A DNA stretch of 64,000 nt, taken from Sphingomonas sp. JUb134. Lineage in GTDB: Bacteria > Pseudomonadota > Alphaproteobacteria > Sphingomonadales > Sphingomonadaceae. The stretch spans positions 3,124,501 to 3,188,500 of the forward strand of contig NZ_SLYP02000001.1 of NCBI RefSeq assembly GCF_004341505.2. The letters are read 5' to 3'. The notes below the pieces were generated by a model, which saw only the letters and a program-made list of their open reading frames with translations, was not told the DNA's origin and searched no databases. The translations under genes were made by a program, and so were the position numbers. Positions 62,511 through 64,000 of this stretch are shown here, piece by piece (positions within the stretch are counted from its first letter, which is position 1; each line of letters begins with the position of its first letter).

Positions 62511-62533
62511 CACCATTGGGAGGAACCAGAATC

Positions 62534-63376
62534 ATGTTTCGCAATCGCCTGCTTGCCGCCGCCACGGCCGTCGCCGTGCTGCTTCCCGTCACTGCGGGCG
62601 CACACCGCCAGTGGATGCTGCCGTCGACCACCATCGTGTCGGGCGACGACGCCTGGGTGACGGTCGACGCCGCCATCTCCAACGACCTCTTCTATTTCGA
62701 GCATTTCCCGATGCGCACGCCGCCTGCCGTCACGCAGCCGGATGGCAGCGCGGGCAAGATCGAGAATTGGAACACCAGCCGCTACCGCAGCACCTTCGAC
62801 GTCCATCTGACGCAAAAGGGCACGTACAAGATCGCTGCCGTCTCGGACGGGGTGATGGGCAGCTACAAGCTCAACGGCCAGGAACAGCGGCTGCCGCGCG
62901 GCCTCACCGCCGACAAGCTCGCCGCCGCCATCCCGGCAGGCGCGACCGACGTGCGCACCACTGCCAGCACCAGCCGCAACGAGATCTTCGTGACCTCGGG
63001 CGCGCCCACCACCACCGTGTTCAAGACCACCGGCAAGGGTCTGGAGCTGGTGCCGGTGACGCACCCCAACGATCTCGTCTCGGGGGAGGCGGCGACCTTC
63101 CAGTTCCTGCTCGACGGCAAGCCCGCCGCCGGCCTTCCCGTCACGGTGATCCCGGGCGGCATCCGCTATCGCGACGCGCTTAAGCAGATGGACCTCAAGA
63201 CCGGCGCCGATGGCAAGGTCAGCATCACCTGGCCGGAGCCGGGCATGTACTGGCTGAACGTCTCCACCGGCGGCGGCCGCGGCGAAGCAGGCGCCGCGCA
63301 AGGGGCGGCTCCCAAGGCTCCGCCGCCCGCCCGTCGCGCCGCCTATATCGCGACGCTCGAGGTGCTGGCGCCCTGA
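62534..63376 (+). CDS. DUF4198 domain protein, secreted
   Basis: The 280-residue protein has a signal peptide ending TAGAH and a DUF4198 fold made of two beta-sandwich halves (RQWMLPSTTIVSGDDAWVTV and GLPVTVIPGGIRYRDALKQM). The family occurs with metal-uptake and flavinylation genes and may bind metal; His residues in AHRQW and FYFEHFP are candidates. A low-complexity tail is rich in Gly, Ala and Pro. It follows DUF2271 by 23 bp, and its stop overlaps the beginning of the apbE frame. Confidence 0.83.
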   Translation: MFRNRLLAAATAVAVLLPVTAGAHRQWMLPSTTIVSGDDAWVTVDAAISNDLFYFEHFPMRTPPAVTQPDGSAGKIENWNTSRYRSTFDVHLTQKGTYKIAAVSDGVMGSYKLNGQEQRLPRGLTADKLAAAIPAGATDVRTTASTSRNEIFVTSGAPTTTVFKTTGKGLELVPVTHPNDLVSGEAATFQFLLDGKPAAGLPVTVIPGGIRYRDALKQMDLKTGADGKVSITWPEPGMYWLNVSTGGGRGEAGAAQGAAPKAPPPARRAAYIATLEVLAP

Positions 63377-64000
63377 CGCACACGCGCATCGCCATCCCCT
63401 CGGTTCCGGGTCCGGCCGCCTTTGCGCGCCGCGACCCGGCGGCCGGCATCACGACGGTCGCCGGCGAGGCGATGGGCACCAGCTGGGCGGCCAAGATCGT
63501 CGGCGGCGACCCGCAGGCGGCCCGCGCCATCGCCGGCCGGGTGCTCGGGCAGGTCATCGCCGACATGAGCCACTGGGACCCGGGCTCCGCCCTCTCCCGG
63601 CTCAACCGCGCACCGATCGGCAGCTGGCAACGCCTGCCCCCGGCGCTCGCCACCGTGCTCGCCAGCGCCTGGCGGGTGGCAGGGGCAAGCGGCGGCGCCT
63701 TCGACCCCACGATCGGCGCCTTGACGGACCTCTGGGGGTTCGGCCCCTCCGGGCCGCGCACGTCCCCTCCCCCAGCCGAGGCGATCGAGGTGGCGCATGC
63801 GGCTGCCGGCCTCGACGCGTTCGAGCTCGATCCGCTGCTGCTGCGCGCCCGCCGCTTGCGGGACGCGCGTCTCGACCTCTCCGGCATCGCCAAGGGCTAT
63901 GCCGTCGATGCGCTCGCCGCTGCCCTCGAAGCAGCCGGGCACCGCGACCTGCTGGTCGAGATCGGCGGCGAGTTCGTCGGCCGCGGCCTGCGCCCGGACG
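63373..64000 (+). CDS. apbE: ApbE FAD:protein FMN transferase (partial at window end)
   Basis: ApbE transfers FMN from FAD to a Thr of a target protein. The visible part shows GEAMGTSWAAKIVGG, DMSHWDPGSALSRLNRAP, FDPTIGALTDLWGFGPSG, LDLSGIAKGYAVDALAAAL and LLVEIGGEFVGRG, all characteristic. The C-terminus is outside the window. No ATG, GTG or TTG precedes MGTSW in frame after the DUF4198 stop; a CTG overlapping that stop at 63373 is the best candidate start, otherwise the start is the internal ATG at 63472. No signal peptide is evident with either start, which is unusual for a periplasmic ApbE. Confidence 0.85.
   Translation, partial: MTHTRIAIPSVPGPAAFARRDPAAGITTVAGEAMGTSWAAKIVGGDPQAARAIAGRVLGQVIADMSHWDPGSALSRLNRAPIGSWQRLPPALATVLASAWRVAGASGGAFDPTIGALTDLWGFGPSGPRTSPPPAEAIEVAHAAAGLDAFELDPLLLRARRLRDARLDLSGIAKGYAVDALAAALEAAGHRDLLVEIGGEFVGRGLRPD

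Noticed and set aside
1..64000. CRISPR array or rRNA genes
   Set aside because: No regularly spaced direct repeats and no rRNA-like sequence were seen.

Overview
The window is GC-rich DNA that looks like a member of the Sphingomonadales (Alphaproteobacteria). The evidence is two large TonB-dependent receptors of the Caulobacter/Xanthomonas/Sphingomonas type, a 1532-residue NAD-glutamate dehydrogenase with a PAS_5-type neighbour, tryptophan-halogenase genes beside a TonB receptor and a cupin, and glycoside-hydrolase operons with ATGA start/stop overlaps. All comparisons were made by eye.

Layout. (1) 1-2746: housekeeping-like genes (start of a YcaQ-like gene, extensin-like protein, NUDIX hydrolase, polysaccharide pyruvyl transferase). 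(2) 2783-9620: a glucuronoxylan module, GH115 alpha-glucuronidase plus a TonB-dependent receptor, with GGTAT-containing candidate operators in both promoters. (3) 9812-21180: an insertion-sequence nest. It holds a 5'-truncated IS66 element, a methyltransferase remnant, an IS1182-like remnant, a complete IS21 element, an IS3 remnant, a broken thioredoxin-reductase gene, a monooxygenase-domain gene, a FAD disulfide oxidoreductase and two IS3-family elements. (4) 21181-39413: a polysaccharide-utilisation locus. It encodes MFS' (broken), GH2, a ROK kinase, a polysaccharide deacetylase, a CE2-like esterase, GH3, an SGNH esterase, a type-B carboxylesterase, GH27, GH9, GH26 with a small secreted partner, and a ROK regulator. 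The enzyme set fits acetylated galactoglucomannan: GH26 cuts the mannan backbone, GH27 removes galactose, the esterases remove acetyl groups, and GH2, GH3 and GH9 finish mannose- and glucose-linked ends. (5) 39417-48627: a cupin_8 protein, a TonB-dependent receptor and a divergent operon of three flavin-dependent halogenase homologues, the middle one degenerate. (6) 48791-55361: a complete IS66 element carrying a passenger gene, a truncated unknown gene and a second IS21 copy. (7) 55400-64000: tRNA-Thr(CGT), a PAS protein, NAD-glutamate dehydrogenase, and a periplasmic flavinylation cluster (PepSY membrane protein, DUF2271, DUF4198, ApbE) behind a Fur-box-like sequence.

The two IS21 copies are both 2573 bp, lie in opposite orientation and appear to differ by one base. 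They bracket 38 kb containing the whole sugar and halogenase region. The left IS66 copy matches the right one over 1651 bp, also inverted. None of the IS21 or IS66 copies shows a target duplication, and several host genes are cut at IS ends, so this is a recently rearranged, IS-delimited accessory region ending next to a tRNA gene. The most interesting targets are the halogenase trio, the flavinylation cluster (an exact D-x-x-T-G-A-T motif in the DUF2271 protein) and the IS-bracketed galactoglucomannan locus.
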